From NCBI RefSeq assembly GCF_016862515.1, contig NZ_BONC01000007.1, positions 1-64,000 on the forward strand: a stretch of DNA of 64,000 nt, written 5' to 3'. The position numbers and the translations under genes were made by a program. Positions 1 to 7,267 of the stretch are shown one piece after another. The notes below the pieces were generated by a model. It was not told where the DNA came from. It searched no databases and worked only from the letters and a program-made list of their open reading frames with translations. Within the stretch, counting starts at the first letter, position 1; each line of letters opens with the position of its first letter. This DNA comes from Asanoa iriomotensis. Its GTDB lineage: Bacteria; Actinomycetota; Actinomycetes; Mycobacteriales; Micromonosporaceae.

Positions 1-4
1 GGGG

Positions 5-520
5 TTACCGGCTCGCCGGCTCCGGGAAGCTCGGCCGTTCCGGGTCCCGTCCGTCGGCGCCGGCGGCGAGCCCCTGCTTGGGGACCATGACCTTGCGCCG
101 GAAGACGCAGACCAGCGTGCCGTCCTGGTTGTAGCCGCGGGTCTCGACCGCGACCACCCCGCGGTCGGGCTTCGAGCCGGACTCCCGCTTGTCGAGGACG
201 GTCGTCTCGCCGTAGATGGTGTCGCCGTGGAAGGTCGGTGCCACGTGGCGCAGCGACTCGACCTCGAGGTTGGCGATCGCCTTGCCGCTGACGTCGGCGA
301 CCGACATGCCGAGCAGCAGCGAGTAGACGTAGTTGCCGACCACCACGTTGCGGCCGAACTCGGTCGCCGTCCGCGCGTAGTGCGCGTCGAGATGGAGCGG
401 ATGATGGTTCATCGTCAGCAGGCAGAAGAGGTGGTCGTCGGCCTCGGTGACGGTTTTGCCCGGCCAGTGCCGGTAGACGTCGCCGACCTCGAACTCTTCG
501 TAGTAGCGCCCGAACCGCAT
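5..520 (-). CDS. MaoC-family (hotdog-fold) acyl-CoA dehydratase
   Basis: 171-aa hotdog-fold protein of the MaoC/(R)-hydratase superfamily, which adds or removes water on enoyl-CoA thioesters. The hydratase motif is visible as NHHPLHLD near residues 37-44; the usual catalytic Asp five residues before the His is Asn here, so activity may differ from classical (R)-specific hydratases. I chose the ATG at 520 rather than an upstream in-frame start because a -10 box (TATGGT) lies 6 nt in front of it, the leaderless arrangement common in actinomycetes, and family members begin in this way. The C-terminal 20 residues are a Pro/Glu-rich tail. Substrate unknown; no acyl-CoA neighbours are visible in the window. 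Confidence 0.88.
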   Translation of the reverse strand: MRFGRYYEEFEVGDVYRHWPGKTVTEADDHLFCLLTMNHHPLHLDAHYARTATEFGRNVVVGNYVYSLLLGMSVADVSGKAIANLEVESLRHVAPTFHGDTIYGETTVLDKRESGSKPDRGVVAVETRGYNQDGTLVCVFRRKVMVPKQGLAAGADGRDPERPSFPEPASR

Positions 521-526
521 GTGCGC

Positions 527-532
527 ACCATA
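527..532 (-). promoter_or_regulatory. -10 box for a leaderless MaoC transcript
   Basis: TATGGT on the minus strand, 6 nt before the ATG of the MaoC gene. No convincing -35 hexamer is visible. Confidence 0.5.
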
Positions 533-710
533 ACCGGTGTGCTGCGCTGACAGGCGGGCAAAAGCCGGCAAAACGGCGGGAGACGCAATGAGCGGCGGGG
601 CCCTCCCCGGCACCCGCCGCCCACGCTTGTCCTTACGATTTTGCCGGACCAACCGGTACCGGAAAACCCTTCGGGAAGTGACGGGGGTCACCCGTTATCG
701 TTCTGCAACA

Positions 711-723
711 TTACGTATCGTAA
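711..723. promoter_or_regulatory. 13-bp palindrome, candidate operator
   Basis: TTACG-TAT-CGTAA is a perfect inverted repeat in an unusually AT-rich patch of the intergenic region. It could bind a dimeric repressor acting on either divergent gene; the regulator is unknown. Confidence 0.35.
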
Positions 724-876
724 GAGTGATCTACTTTCGAACTGTTCGTCACCCGTGCCGTTTTCCCTTGACTGGCTGGGGGAGCGGGGATAACGGCGGC
801 GGGATGGGCACCGCGATATGGAAACGCTCCCGTCACCGTACGCGATCAAGATCTTGGTCCTTGTGGTGTCTTGCCC

Positions 877-903
877 GGGAATGGCGCGGGGGCTTGCGTC
901 GTT
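877..903 (+). promoter_or_regulatory. SigR/SigH-type (thiol-oxidative stress) promoter
   Basis: GGGAAT at 877-882 and GTT at 901-903 are separated by 18 nt, matching the known actinobacterial SigR/SigH consensus GGAAT-N18-GTT. The predicted start of transcription is about 50 nt upstream of the thioredoxin ATG. Thioredoxin genes are classic SigR targets, so motif and context agree. Confidence 0.7.
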
Positions 904-957
904 TAACCCGACGGATGCCTCGGGTGAGGCACGAACGAGTTCCGATCGGAGTGATCC

Positions 958-1329
958 ATGGCGACCGTTGAGCTGACCACCGAGAACTTTGACAAGGTCA
1001 CCGGCGGTGACGGCATCGTTCTCGTCGACTTCTGGGCCAGCTGGTGCGGGCCGTGTCTGCGCTTCGCGCCGGTCTACGAGCGGTCCAGCGAGAAGCACGA
1101 GGACATCGTGTTCGGCAAGGTCGACACCGAGGCCCAGGTCGAGCTGGCCGCCCGGTACGACATCCGCTCGATCCCGACCCTGATGGCGCTCCGCGACGGC
1201 GTGATCGTCTTCGCGCAGCCGGGCGCGCTGCCCGAGTCCGCGGTCGAGTCGCTGATCTCCCAGGTTCAGGCGCTGGACATGGACGACGTACGCAAGCAGC
1301 TCGCGGAGCACGCTTCCCACGAGCACTGA
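958..1329 (+). CDS. Thioredoxin
   Basis: 123-aa cytoplasmic dithiol-disulfide oxidoreductase. The redox motif WCGPC is at residues 29-33 and the cis-Pro segment SIPTL near residue 75 is present, followed by a family-like helix and a short charged extension ending in His/Glu residues. It would reduce protein disulfides using electrons from thioredoxin reductase (gene not in window). A Shine-Dalgarno GGAG lies 6 nt before the ATG. The SigR-type promoter upstream predicts induction by thiol oxidation. A strong hairpin at 1341-1374 follows the stop codon, so it is probably transcribed alone. Confidence 0.93.
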   Translation: MATVELTTENFDKVTGGDGIVLVDFWASWCGPCLRFAPVYERSSEKHEDIVFGKVDTEAQVELAARYDIRSIPTLMALRDGVIVFAQPGALPESAVESLISQVQALDMDDVRKQLAEHASHEH

Positions 1330-1340
1330 GCCCCTTCGGA

Positions 1341-1374
1341 CAGGGCGTCACCGGCGGTTGCCGGGGGCGCCCTG
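1341..1374 (+). terminator. Hairpin terminator after thioredoxin
   Basis: Outer stem CAGGGCG/CGCCCTG with an inner stem CCGGC-GGTT-GCCGG. There is no U-tract, as is common for actinomycete hairpin terminators. Confidence 0.5.
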
Positions 1375-1408
1375 CTCGCATCTGTGAGCTGGGTGCTTGC
1401 AATCTTGC

Positions 1409-1424
1409 TCGTACACGTGTTCGA
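1409..1424. promoter_or_regulatory. LexA-like SOS box
   Basis: TCGTACACGTGTTCGA differs by one base from the CGAAC-N4-GTTCG pattern bound by Gram-positive LexA and is nearly palindromic. It ends 8 nt before the ATG of the radical SAM gene. From memory, the M. tuberculosis homologue Rv2578c lies next to a LexA-controlled promoter, which fits. Confidence 0.6.
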
Positions 1425-1432
1425 ATCGGGTA

Positions 1433-3370
1433 ATGCGTTGGGACAACCTGTCGGCTCTCCCCGCCTCGGTCGTCCCTGACCGGGCGGCGCCGGCGACTCC
1501 ACCCCTGCCGCTGGCGCTGCCCGGCGCAGTAGCCCGCACCTTCGACACGCCGGGCTTCGCCGGCATGACCTTCTACGAGGTACGCGCGAAGTCGATCATC
1601 AACAAGGTGCCCGGCAACTCGCGGATGGGCTTCGACTGGACGATCAACCCTTATCGGGGTTGCAGCCACGCCTGCACCTACTGCCTGGCCGGTGACACCC
1701 AGATCCTGCTGGCCGACGGGCGGACGCGCGCCCTGCGCGATCTGGTGGTCGGCGACCGGATCTACGGGACGGTCCGGTCCGGCACCTACCGGCGCTACGT
1801 GGTGACCGAGGTGCTCGCGCACTGGCAGACGACGAAGCCGGCCTACCGGGTGACCCTGGCCGACGGCACCGAGTTGGTGGCCAGCGGCGATCACCGGTTC
1901 CTCACCGAGCGGGGCTGGAAGCACGTCACGGGCACGATGGGCGGCGCCGACCAGCGCCCGCACCTGACCAGCGGCAACAAGCTGATGGGCGTGGGCCGGT
2001 TCGCGCCGGCGCCGGCCGACACCGCCGACTACCGGGCCGGCTACCTGTGCGGCATGAGCCGGGGTGACGCGAGCGTCACCGACCGCGAGCCGCTGCGCCG
2101 CACGGGTCGCTATCTCGCCGAGGCGCCGCCGGCGGTGGCGCGGTTGGCCGCGGCGGGCCGGATCGCCGCGCCCGCGGTGCTCAGCGACGACTGGCGCAAG
2201 GGTTTCCTGGCCGGCGTCTTCGACGCCTCCGGTTCGCACGACGGCACGACGCTGCGGATCGGCAGCATCGACCGGGAGACGATCGACGAGGCGGCGGCCG
2301 CGCTGCGTGCGCTGGGCTTCGACTTCGTGGTGCGGCGCACGGGCGGCGGCGGGCGGGGTTGGTACGTGCGGGTCGTCGGCGGCCTGGCGGCCCGGCTGCG
2401 GTTCCTGCACCTGACCGACCCGGCGGCCACGTCGAAGCGCTCGATCGAGGGCCTGGCGCTCAAGTCCAACGTGCCGCTGGACGTGCTCAAAGTGGAGCCG
2501 CTGGGCATCGACCTGCCGCTCTACGACATCACCACGGGCACGGGCGACTTCATCGCCAACGGGGTGGTGAGCCACAACTGCTTCGCCCGCAACACGCACA
2601 CCTACCTCGACCTGGACGCGGGCCACGACTTCGACAGCAAGATCATCGTCAAGGTCAACGCGGGCGAGCTGGTCCGCAAGGAGCTGTCGGCCCGCCGCTG
2701 GCGCGGCGAGCACATCGCCATGGGCACCAACGTCGACGTCTACCAGCGGGCCGAGGGCCGCTACCGGCTGATGCCGCAGATCCTGTCGGCCCTGCGCGAC
2801 TTCGCCAACCCGTTCTCGATCCTGACGAAGGGCACGCTGATCCTGCGCGACCTTCCGCTGCTCACACAGGCGGCGTCGGTGACGTCGGTGGGCCTGTCCT
2901 ACTCGATCGGCTTCGTCGACGAGGAGTTGTGGCGGCGGGTCGAGCCGGGCACGCCGTCACCACGCCGCCGCCTGGACGCGGTGCGCCGCCTGACGGACGC
3001 GGGCTTCAAGGTGGGCGTCCTGGTGGCCCCGATCCTGCCGGGCCTGACGGACGACGAGGAGTCGATCGACGCGGCGGTGGCCGCCGCGGCCGCCGCGGGC
3101 GCGTCCGGGGTGACCGGCATCGCCCTGCACCTGCGCCCGGGCACGCGGGAGTGGTACGCGAAGTGGCTGGGCCGCGAGTTCCCGGACCTGGTGCCGCGCT
3201 ACCGGGCGCTCTATCGGGGCGGCTCCTACCTGCCGAAGGAATACCAGCGGGAGATCACGGCCCGAGTCCGCCAGGCGGCCCGCCGGTATGGCCTGGACCG
3301 CCAGGACAACTTCGAGCCGCGCCAACTGCCGGAGCAGCCACCGGAGCCGGAGCAACTCACCCTGCTCTGA
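1433..3370 (+). CDS. Rv2578c-family radical SAM protein with in-frame intein
   Basis: 645-aa precursor; removing the intein (residues 84-382) leaves a 346-aa radical SAM protein. The Fe-S motif CxxxCxxC is split: C77 and C81 are in the N-extein, C84 is the first intein residue, and C383 at the C-terminal splice junction replaces it after splicing, rebuilding CSHACTYC. The remainder contains a (beta/alpha)-barrel-like segment and a C-terminal region rich in basic residues, as in the mycobacterial Rv2578c group. The ATG at 1433 is preferred to an earlier in-frame codon because homologues begin MRWD. The biochemical reaction is unknown; the SOS box suggests a role in the DNA-damage response, possibly repair of a photoproduct-like lesion, but that is inference. 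Confidence 0.9.
   Translation: MRWDNLSALPASVVPDRAAPATPPLPLALPGAVARTFDTPGFAGMTFYEVRAKSIINKVPGNSRMGFDWTINPYRGCSHACTYCLAGDTQILLADGRTRALRDLVVGDRIYGTVRSGTYRRYVVTEVLAHWQTTKPAYRVTLADGTELVASGDHRFLTERGWKHVTGTMGGADQRPHLTSGNKLMGVGRFAPAPADTADYRAGYLCGMSRGDASVTDREPLRRTGRYLAEAPPAVARLAAAGRIAAPAVLSDDWRKGFLAGVFDASGSHDGTTLRIGSIDRETIDEAAAALRALGFDFVVRRTGGGGRGWYVRVVGGLAARLRFLHLTDPAATSKRSIEGLALKSNVPLDVLKVEPLGIDLPLYDITTGTGDFIANGVVSHNCFARNTHTYLDLDAGHDFDSKIIVKVNAGELVRKELSARRWRGEHIAMGTNVDVYQRAEGRYRLMPQILSALRDFANPFSILTKGTLILRDLPLLTQAASVTSVGLSYSIGFVDEELWRRVEPGTPSPRRRLDAVRRLTDAGFKVGVLVAPILPGLTDDEESIDAAVAAAAAAGASGVTGIALHLRPGTREWYAKWLGREFPDLVPRYRALYRGGSYLPKEYQREITARVRQAARRYGLDRQDNFEPRQLPEQPPEPEQLTLL
1682..2578 (+). mobile_element. 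Intein with LAGLIDADG homing endonuclease
   Basis: 299 residues from Cys1 (block A, CLAGDTQILLADG) to the terminal His-Asn (block G, NGVVSHN), followed by extein Cys+1. A block B-like GDHRF and a block F-like segment LYDITTGTGDFIANG are present. Two LAGLIDADG-like helices can be seen, GYLCGMSRGDA and FLAGVFDASG, each keeping an acidic residue, so the endonuclease may still be active. Codon use matches the host gene, suggesting long residence or transfer within high-GC actinomycetes. Confidence 0.9.
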
Positions 3371-3431
3371 GGCACGCCGACGAATTCACCAGACGGCACA
3401 ATCGCGGGCACCGACATGGTGACTCGGCTGC

Positions 3432-3437
3432 TACCGT
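3432..3437 (+). promoter_or_regulatory. -10 box of leaderless NYN gene
   Basis: TACCGT ends 6 nt before the GTG start at 3444. Confidence 0.4.
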
Positions 3438-3443
3438 TCGCCA

Positions 3444-4181
3444 GTGCGCGTCGGTGTTTACGTCGATGGATACAACCTTTATTACGGCGCCCGCGGCATT
3501 TGCGGCCGCAGCACGCCCGGCTGGCGATGGCTCGACATCCGCGCGCTTGCCGAGCGCGTTGTCGGACGCGTATCAAGCTGGCCCAACGCGGCGATAGAAC
3601 GAGTTGTTTACTGCACCGCGATTATCGACGCCGCCAGCAACCAGTCGGGCTTCACCGATCAACAGGTTTATCTCAAGGCGGTCGTCGCTGCCGCAAGCGT
3701 CGATCACATCGAGTACGGCACCTACGTGTCCCGCGTCAAGACCGCACCCCTCGCGGTGAAGGCGCCCAGCCGGCAGGGCGGTCCGCAGATCGTGAACGCG
3801 GCCTGGCCGGTCATGATCCGCGACGGGCACGGGCGCCCGGTGCCAGACGCTCAGTTCATGGTTTCGTTCGCCCATCGCGAAGAGAAGGGCTCCGACGTAA
3901 ACGTCGCCTCGCATCTGCTCGTGGATGTGCTCACGTCGCGGGTCGACGCGGCAATGGTGATCTCGAACGACAGCGACCTGAAGTTTCCGGTCTCCTACGC
4001 CCGATCACGAGTGCCGATCGGATTGATCAACCCGTCGAAGAACCAGTTGGCCGGCGCCCTCCGCGGAAATCCGACGCAAGGCGTGGGCGGCCACTGGTGG
4101 CAACAACTGACGGATGCCGACCTCCGCGCCTGTCAGCTGAGCAATCCCGTTAATTCGTTGGTCAGGCCCGCCGGCTGGTAG
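3444..4181 (+). CDS. NYN-domain (PIN-like) putative ribonuclease
   Basis: 245-aa protein of the NYN/LabA-DUF88 group, metal-dependent nucleases with a PIN-like fold. The opening strand with acidic residue ([11 protein letters not shown], residues 4-14) and the later [10 protein letters not shown] segment carry the conserved Asp residues expected in the active site. GTG start with a -10 box 6 nt upstream. Codon use is visibly less GC-biased than in its neighbours (codons such as TTT, TTA, ATT recur), and it sits next to a tRNA gene, both suggesting later acquisition. No antitoxin or partner gene is adjacent. RNA decay or defence are possible roles; the target is unknown. Confidence 0.85.
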   Translation: MRVGVYVDGYNLYYGARGICGRSTPGWRWLDIRALAERVVGRVSSWPNAAIERVVYCTAIIDAASNQSGFTDQQVYLKAVVAAASVDHIEYGTYVSRVKTAPLAVKAPSRQGGPQIVNAAWPVMIRDGHGRPVPDAQFMVSFAHREEKGSDVNVASHLLVDVLTSRVDAAMVISNDSDLKFPVSYARSRVPIGLINPSKNQLAGALRGNPTQGVGGHWWQQLTDADLRACQLSNPVNSLVRPAGW

Positions 4182-4236
4182 CCAGGTTTGGGTTGCCCGG
4201 TCACGCTCAAGGCGGATATAGTGCTCGACATATACC

Positions 4237-4266
4237 ACCCGGTTCCCCTCGTGGGGCCGGGTTTTT
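4237..4266 (+). terminator. Rho-independent terminator
   Basis: Stem ACCCGG/CCGGGT with further CCCC/GGGG pairing inside, followed by TTTTT on the plus strand, about 55 nt after the NYN gene. Confidence 0.75.
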
Positions 4267-4302
4267 CAATGTGCACCAGACACGCCGAGGGGCGTCCAGT
4301 GA

Positions 4303-4379
4303 TGGTGGAGCTGAGGGGATTTGAACCCCTGACCCCCTCGATGCGAACGAGGTGCGCTACCGGTCTGCGCCACAGCCCC
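4303..4379 (-). tRNA. tRNA-Ala(CGC)
   Basis: A full cloverleaf can be drawn: acceptor GGGGCTG/CAGCTCC with the G3:U70 wobble that is the identity mark of tRNA-Ala, D-arm GCGC...GCGC, anticodon stem CCTCG/CGAGG with loop TTCGCAT (anticodon CGC, reads GCG), T-arm with GGTTCAAAT and a genomically encoded CCA end (4303-4305). Without the CCA the gene is 4306-4379. Confidence 0.95.
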
Positions 4380-4448
4380 GCCGCTGGATCACGTCCAGCG
4401 AACCGGCGATAAGGCTAACAGGTGCCACCACCGGACAGCGAACCGACC

Positions 4449-5237
4449 CTAGGCCGTGTTGCTCCGTCGGGTCTCGTACGGGCTCCCGCGCAACCCGCCC
4501 GCTCGGCGGTAGGAGACCGAGCCCGTCGCCGCCGGTGGGAGGTCGGCCGGGCGGTCCAGGCCCATCGCCGCTCGGCGGACCGCCTCGCGCTGGGCGGCCA
4601 GGCGGCGCTGTTGCTCCCGCCGGGCCTCCGCCCGGCGTGCCTGTTCCGCCCGGACCTCGGCCTGGCGCGCCGCCAGCCAGGCCGCGCGACGGGCCATCCG
4701 GCGGCGGCGGGCCCGCTCCGCCAGCGCTCGGCTGCGCAGGTGGCCCAGGTAGACCAGCAGCAGGGTGCCGGTCACCGCCACGCCCACCCAGAAGCCCGGG
4801 CCGACCAGGAACACCCCGATCAGCTCGACCAGGTTCAGCAGCAGCAGGGCGGCCAGGACCCGGCGGCGCCGGTAGACCGCCGTCGGGTGACGGCGCAGCG
4901 GGCGGCGGCGCGCCGGGCGGGCCATGACGCCCGGCGGGACCGCACGCAGGCGGGGGGCGCGCCGCGACGTGGGCGGCGCTGACACGGGTGGTGCCGACAC
5001 CGGCGGTGCCGACACGGGGACCTCGGGGCGCAGGGGAGGCAGCACCGCCCGGGCGCCGCGGATCGGGCGGCGGCCGGGCACGGTGCGGCGACGGCGGCGG
5101 CGTGACAACACCCGCGCCGTCGGCGACGCCCTCTCCGCTACCAATCGCTCGGTGGCGTCATACCGGCGGACCAGGGCCGGCGCCAGAGCGAGCAGCCCGG
5201 CCGCGGCGAGGACGGCGAGGAGCACCGATGTCGGCAC
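4449..5237 (-). CDS. glpR: GlpR, membrane receptor of the gephyrin-like protein Glp
   Basis: 262-aa membrane protein: one N-terminal transmembrane helix (about 3-22), an Arg/Pro-rich linker containing a perfect triple VSAPP repeat (residues 75-89), a helical hairpin (about 127-166) and an Arg/Ala/Glu-rich coiled C-terminal segment. Its place downstream of galU, glp and a rimJ-like gene is the conserved actinobacterial order (Rv0993-Rv0996 in M. tuberculosis). In corynebacteria GlpR binds Glp and affects the divisome and polar growth. The start is set at GTG 5237, 6 nt after a GGAGG; an in-frame ATG at 5255 overlaps that ribosome site and is less likely. It ends just before tRNA-Ala on the same strand. 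Confidence 0.82.
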   Translation of the reverse strand: MPTSVLLAVLAAAGLLALAPALVRRYDATERLVAERASPTARVLSRRRRRRTVPGRRPIRGARAVLPPLRPEVPVSAPPVSAPPVSAPPTSRRAPRLRAVPPGVMARPARRRPLRRHPTAVYRRRRVLAALLLLNLVELIGVFLVGPGFWVGVAVTGTLLLVYLGHLRSRALAERARRRRMARRAAWLAARQAEVRAEQARRAEARREQQRRLAAQREAVRRAAMGLDRPADLPPAATGSVSYRRAGGLRGSPYETRRSNTA

Positions 5238-5363
5238 CCTCACCCCTCCCGTCATACGAGTGACAACCCGATCATGCGGATTGATGAGGTTGCCGTACGT
5301 TCGTAATTCGAGGTTACGGGCGGCTACCGAACAATGTGGCGCAACGCGCCGACTCGGTCAAGA

Positions 5364-5993
5364 TCAGGATGCGGTCGTGCGGACGCGGTGCCAGCGGGCG
5401 AGCAGCCCGCCCTCGGCCGCGACCTCCTCGCTGGTCATCGCGTATCCGATGTGGTCGCGCCACGCGCCGTCGATGTGCATGTAGCGCGGGTGGTACGCCT
5501 CTTCGCGGAAACCGAGCTTTTCCACGACGCGCCGGGAGGGCTTGTTCTCGGGGCGGATGTTGACCTCGATGCGGTGCAGGCCTCCGTGCCGGAACGCGTG
5601 GTCGACCACCAGCGCCAGCGCCGTCGGGGTCACGCCGCGGCCCGCCACCCGGCCGTCGACCCAGTAGCCGACGTACGCGGAGCAGAACGCCCGGCGTACG
5701 ACATTGCCCAGGTTGATGTGCCCGACGAAACGGTCCTCGAGGCAGATCGCGAACGGCATGCTCTCGCCGCGCCGCGCCGACTTGCGCTGGTCGCGGTGCA
5801 CGAAACGGTACGCCGCGATCGAGTTGAGCTCGTTCCAGTCACCGGGCGCCGACGGCTCCCACGGCGCCAGCCAGGCCCGGTTGGCCCGGCGCACCTCCGA
5901 CCACGCCCCGGCGTCCGAGCGACGGTAGGGGCGCAGCACGACCGGCCCGTCGCGCAGGACGGCGGGCCAGCCCGGAGCGGCGCCGAACGGCAT
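5364..5993 (-). CDS. RimJ/RimL-type GNAT N-acetyltransferase
   Basis: 209-aa GNAT acetyltransferase resembling the Rv0995 (RimJ) group. The acetyl-CoA binding loop appears as GRVAGRGVTPTAL, followed by the NxPSRRVVEKLGF motif typical of RimJ/RimL enzymes. It probably acetylates an N-terminal amine; the substrate is unknown. It overlaps the glp stop codon (TGATG; a GTG at 5996 is an alternative start), so it is translationally coupled to glp. Its conserved presence between glp and glpR suggests a link to the division/elongation machinery. Confidence 0.88.
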   Translation of the reverse strand: MPFGAAPGWPAVLRDGPVVLRPYRRSDAGAWSEVRRANRAWLAPWEPSAPGDWNELNSIAAYRFVHRDQRKSARRGESMPFAICLEDRFVGHINLGNVVRRAFCSAYVGYWVDGRVAGRGVTPTALALVVDHAFRHGGLHRIEVNIRPENKPSRRVVEKLGFREEAYHPRYMHIDGAWRDHIGYAMTSEEVAAEGGLLARWHRVRTTAS

Positions 5994-7267
5994 CACCTGC
6001 GTCGGTCCAGCAGCAGAACATCCACGGTGGAGCCCGCCGCCGCGGCCGTCACCCGCTCGCCGAGCACGACCAGGCCGTTGGCCTCCATCAGACCCGACAG
6101 GGTGTACGGCCCACCGTGCAGCGGCTGCACCGTGTAGCCACCGCCGCGGCGCTCGGCGACGTGGGCCGGCCGGAACTCGCGCAGGCCGACCGGCGAGGTC
6201 ACCGTGTCGAGCAGGTGGGCCCGCACGCTGGGCCGGAACACCGGCTCGGCGCCCGACAGGAGCTGGATCGCCGGCCGCGCCAGCACCTCGAAGCCGATCA
6301 ACGCGGCGCCGGGGTCACCGGGCAGGCAGACCACGGGCACCTCCTCCGCACCGACCGTGCCGAATCCGAGCGTGGTGCCAGGGTAGAGCGCGACCTCCGT
6401 GAATGCCACGGGTCCGGCCCGGCCGCCGTCGCGGCGGGACAGGATGCGGCGCACCATGTCGCCCGGGCCGGTGCCGGTGCCGCCGGTGGTCAGGATCAGG
6501 TCTGCGCGCAGCGTCTGGTCCTCCAGCAACGCGCGCAACCCCTCGGGGTCGTCGTCGCAGATGCCGACGCGGTAGGCCAGCGCACCGACCTCGGCCGCCG
6601 CCGCGGCCAGCGCGTGCGAGTTGGCGTCGACCACCTGGCCGGGCTGGCTGCCCCGGCCGACCTCGACCAGCTCGTCGCCGGTGGCGATGATGACCACCCG
6701 CGGGCTGGACCGGACCACCACGTGCCCGATGCCGGTGGCCGCGAACGCCGCCACCAGCGCCGGCGTGATCGTCGAGCCGGCGCGGGCCAGCACCGAGCCC
6801 GCGGCGAGCTCGTCGCCGGCGCGGCGCAGGCCGGAGCCGCGCTTCGGCGGCTGGAAGATCTCGACCGCCGCCATGCCCTGGTCGGTCCAGGTGATCGGCA
6901 CGACCACGTCGGCGCCGCCGGGCAGCGGCGCGCCGGCGGCCACCGAGAAGCAGGTCGACGGCGTGAGCCGGACCGGCCGCCAGCTCGACGCCGACAGGTC
7001 GCCGATCACGTTGAGCCGCACGGGCGCGCCGCGGCCCGCGGTGCACACGTCCTCCCAGCGGGCCGCGTAGCCGTCGATCGAGGCCAGGTCGAACGCCGGG
7101 AACGGATGCGGCGCGAGGACGTCCTGCGCGAGCACGTTGCCGTACGCCTGGGTCAGCTCGAGGTCGAGCGGCGGCAACGCCCGCAGCCGCCGCAGCGCGC
7201 TGCCGAGATAGTCGGCCAGCGAGGTCAGCTCTCTGGCTGCCACTTCCGCGTCGGCTGTCTGCGTCAT
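5993..7267 (-). CDS. glp: Glp, MoeA/gephyrin-like cell-division protein
   Basis: 424-aa MoeA-fold protein. MoeA motifs occur in order: SIDGYA (residues 63-68), PGGADVVVP, ATGDELVEVG, TTGGTGTGPGDM and CLPGDPGAAL, plus the C-terminal beta domain. True MoeA inserts molybdenum into molybdopterin; the galU-adjacent, glpR-linked actinobacterial paralogue is Glp, shown in corynebacteria to act in division rather than only in cofactor synthesis. The CLPGDP (rather than GLPGNP) motif agrees with the divergent group. It overlaps galU by 4 nt (ATGA) and the acetyltransferase at its end. It could still retain molybdotransferase activity. Confidence 0.85.
   Translation of the reverse strand: MTQTADAEVAARELTSLADYLGSALRRLRALPPLDLELTQAYGNVLAQDVLAPHPFPAFDLASIDGYAARWEDVCTAGRGAPVRLNVIGDLSASSWRPVRLTPSTCFSVAAGAPLPGGADVVVPITWTDQGMAAVEIFQPPKRGSGLRRAGDELAAGSVLARAGSTITPALVAAFAATGIGHVVVRSSPRVVIIATGDELVEVGRGSQPGQVVDANSHALAAAAAEVGALAYRVGICDDDPEGLRALLEDQTLRADLILTTGGTGTGPGDMVRRILSRRDGGRAGPVAFTEVALYPGTTLGFGTVGAEEVPVVCLPGDPGAALIGFEVLARPAIQLLSGAEPVFRPSVRAHLLDTVTSPVGLREFRPAHVAERRGGGYTVQPLHGGPYTLSGLMEANGLVVLGERVTAAAAGSTVDVLLLDRRR

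Larger units (their letters stand above)
521..957. other. Divergent intergenic region, no gene seen
   Basis: 437 bp between the MaoC gene (minus) and the thioredoxin gene (plus). Reading frames here are open only because the DNA is GC-rich and none has a start signal plus family features. It holds the MaoC -10 box, a 13-bp palindrome at 711-723 and a SigR-type promoter at 877-903. Confidence 0.7.

Noticed and set aside
537..971. Open 144-aa frame between the MaoC and thioredoxin genes
   Set aside because: No start signal or family features, Arg-rich shadow composition, and it would overlap the SigR promoter and the thioredoxin start.
998..2713. Long 571-aa minus-strand frame across thioredoxin and the radical SAM gene
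   Set aside because: It is a shadow caused by third-position GC; its sequence has Arg/Ala/Pro/Gly-rich low complexity and the plus-strand genes are clearly real.
4303..4379. tRNA gene as an integration site (att) of a genomic island
   Set aside because: Only one flanking gene looks atypical and I saw no integrase or repeated 3' tRNA end in the window.
4978..5022. Short tandem repeat in glpR as a possible CRISPR
   Set aside because: It is an in-frame 15-bp triplication coding VSAPP, without spacers.
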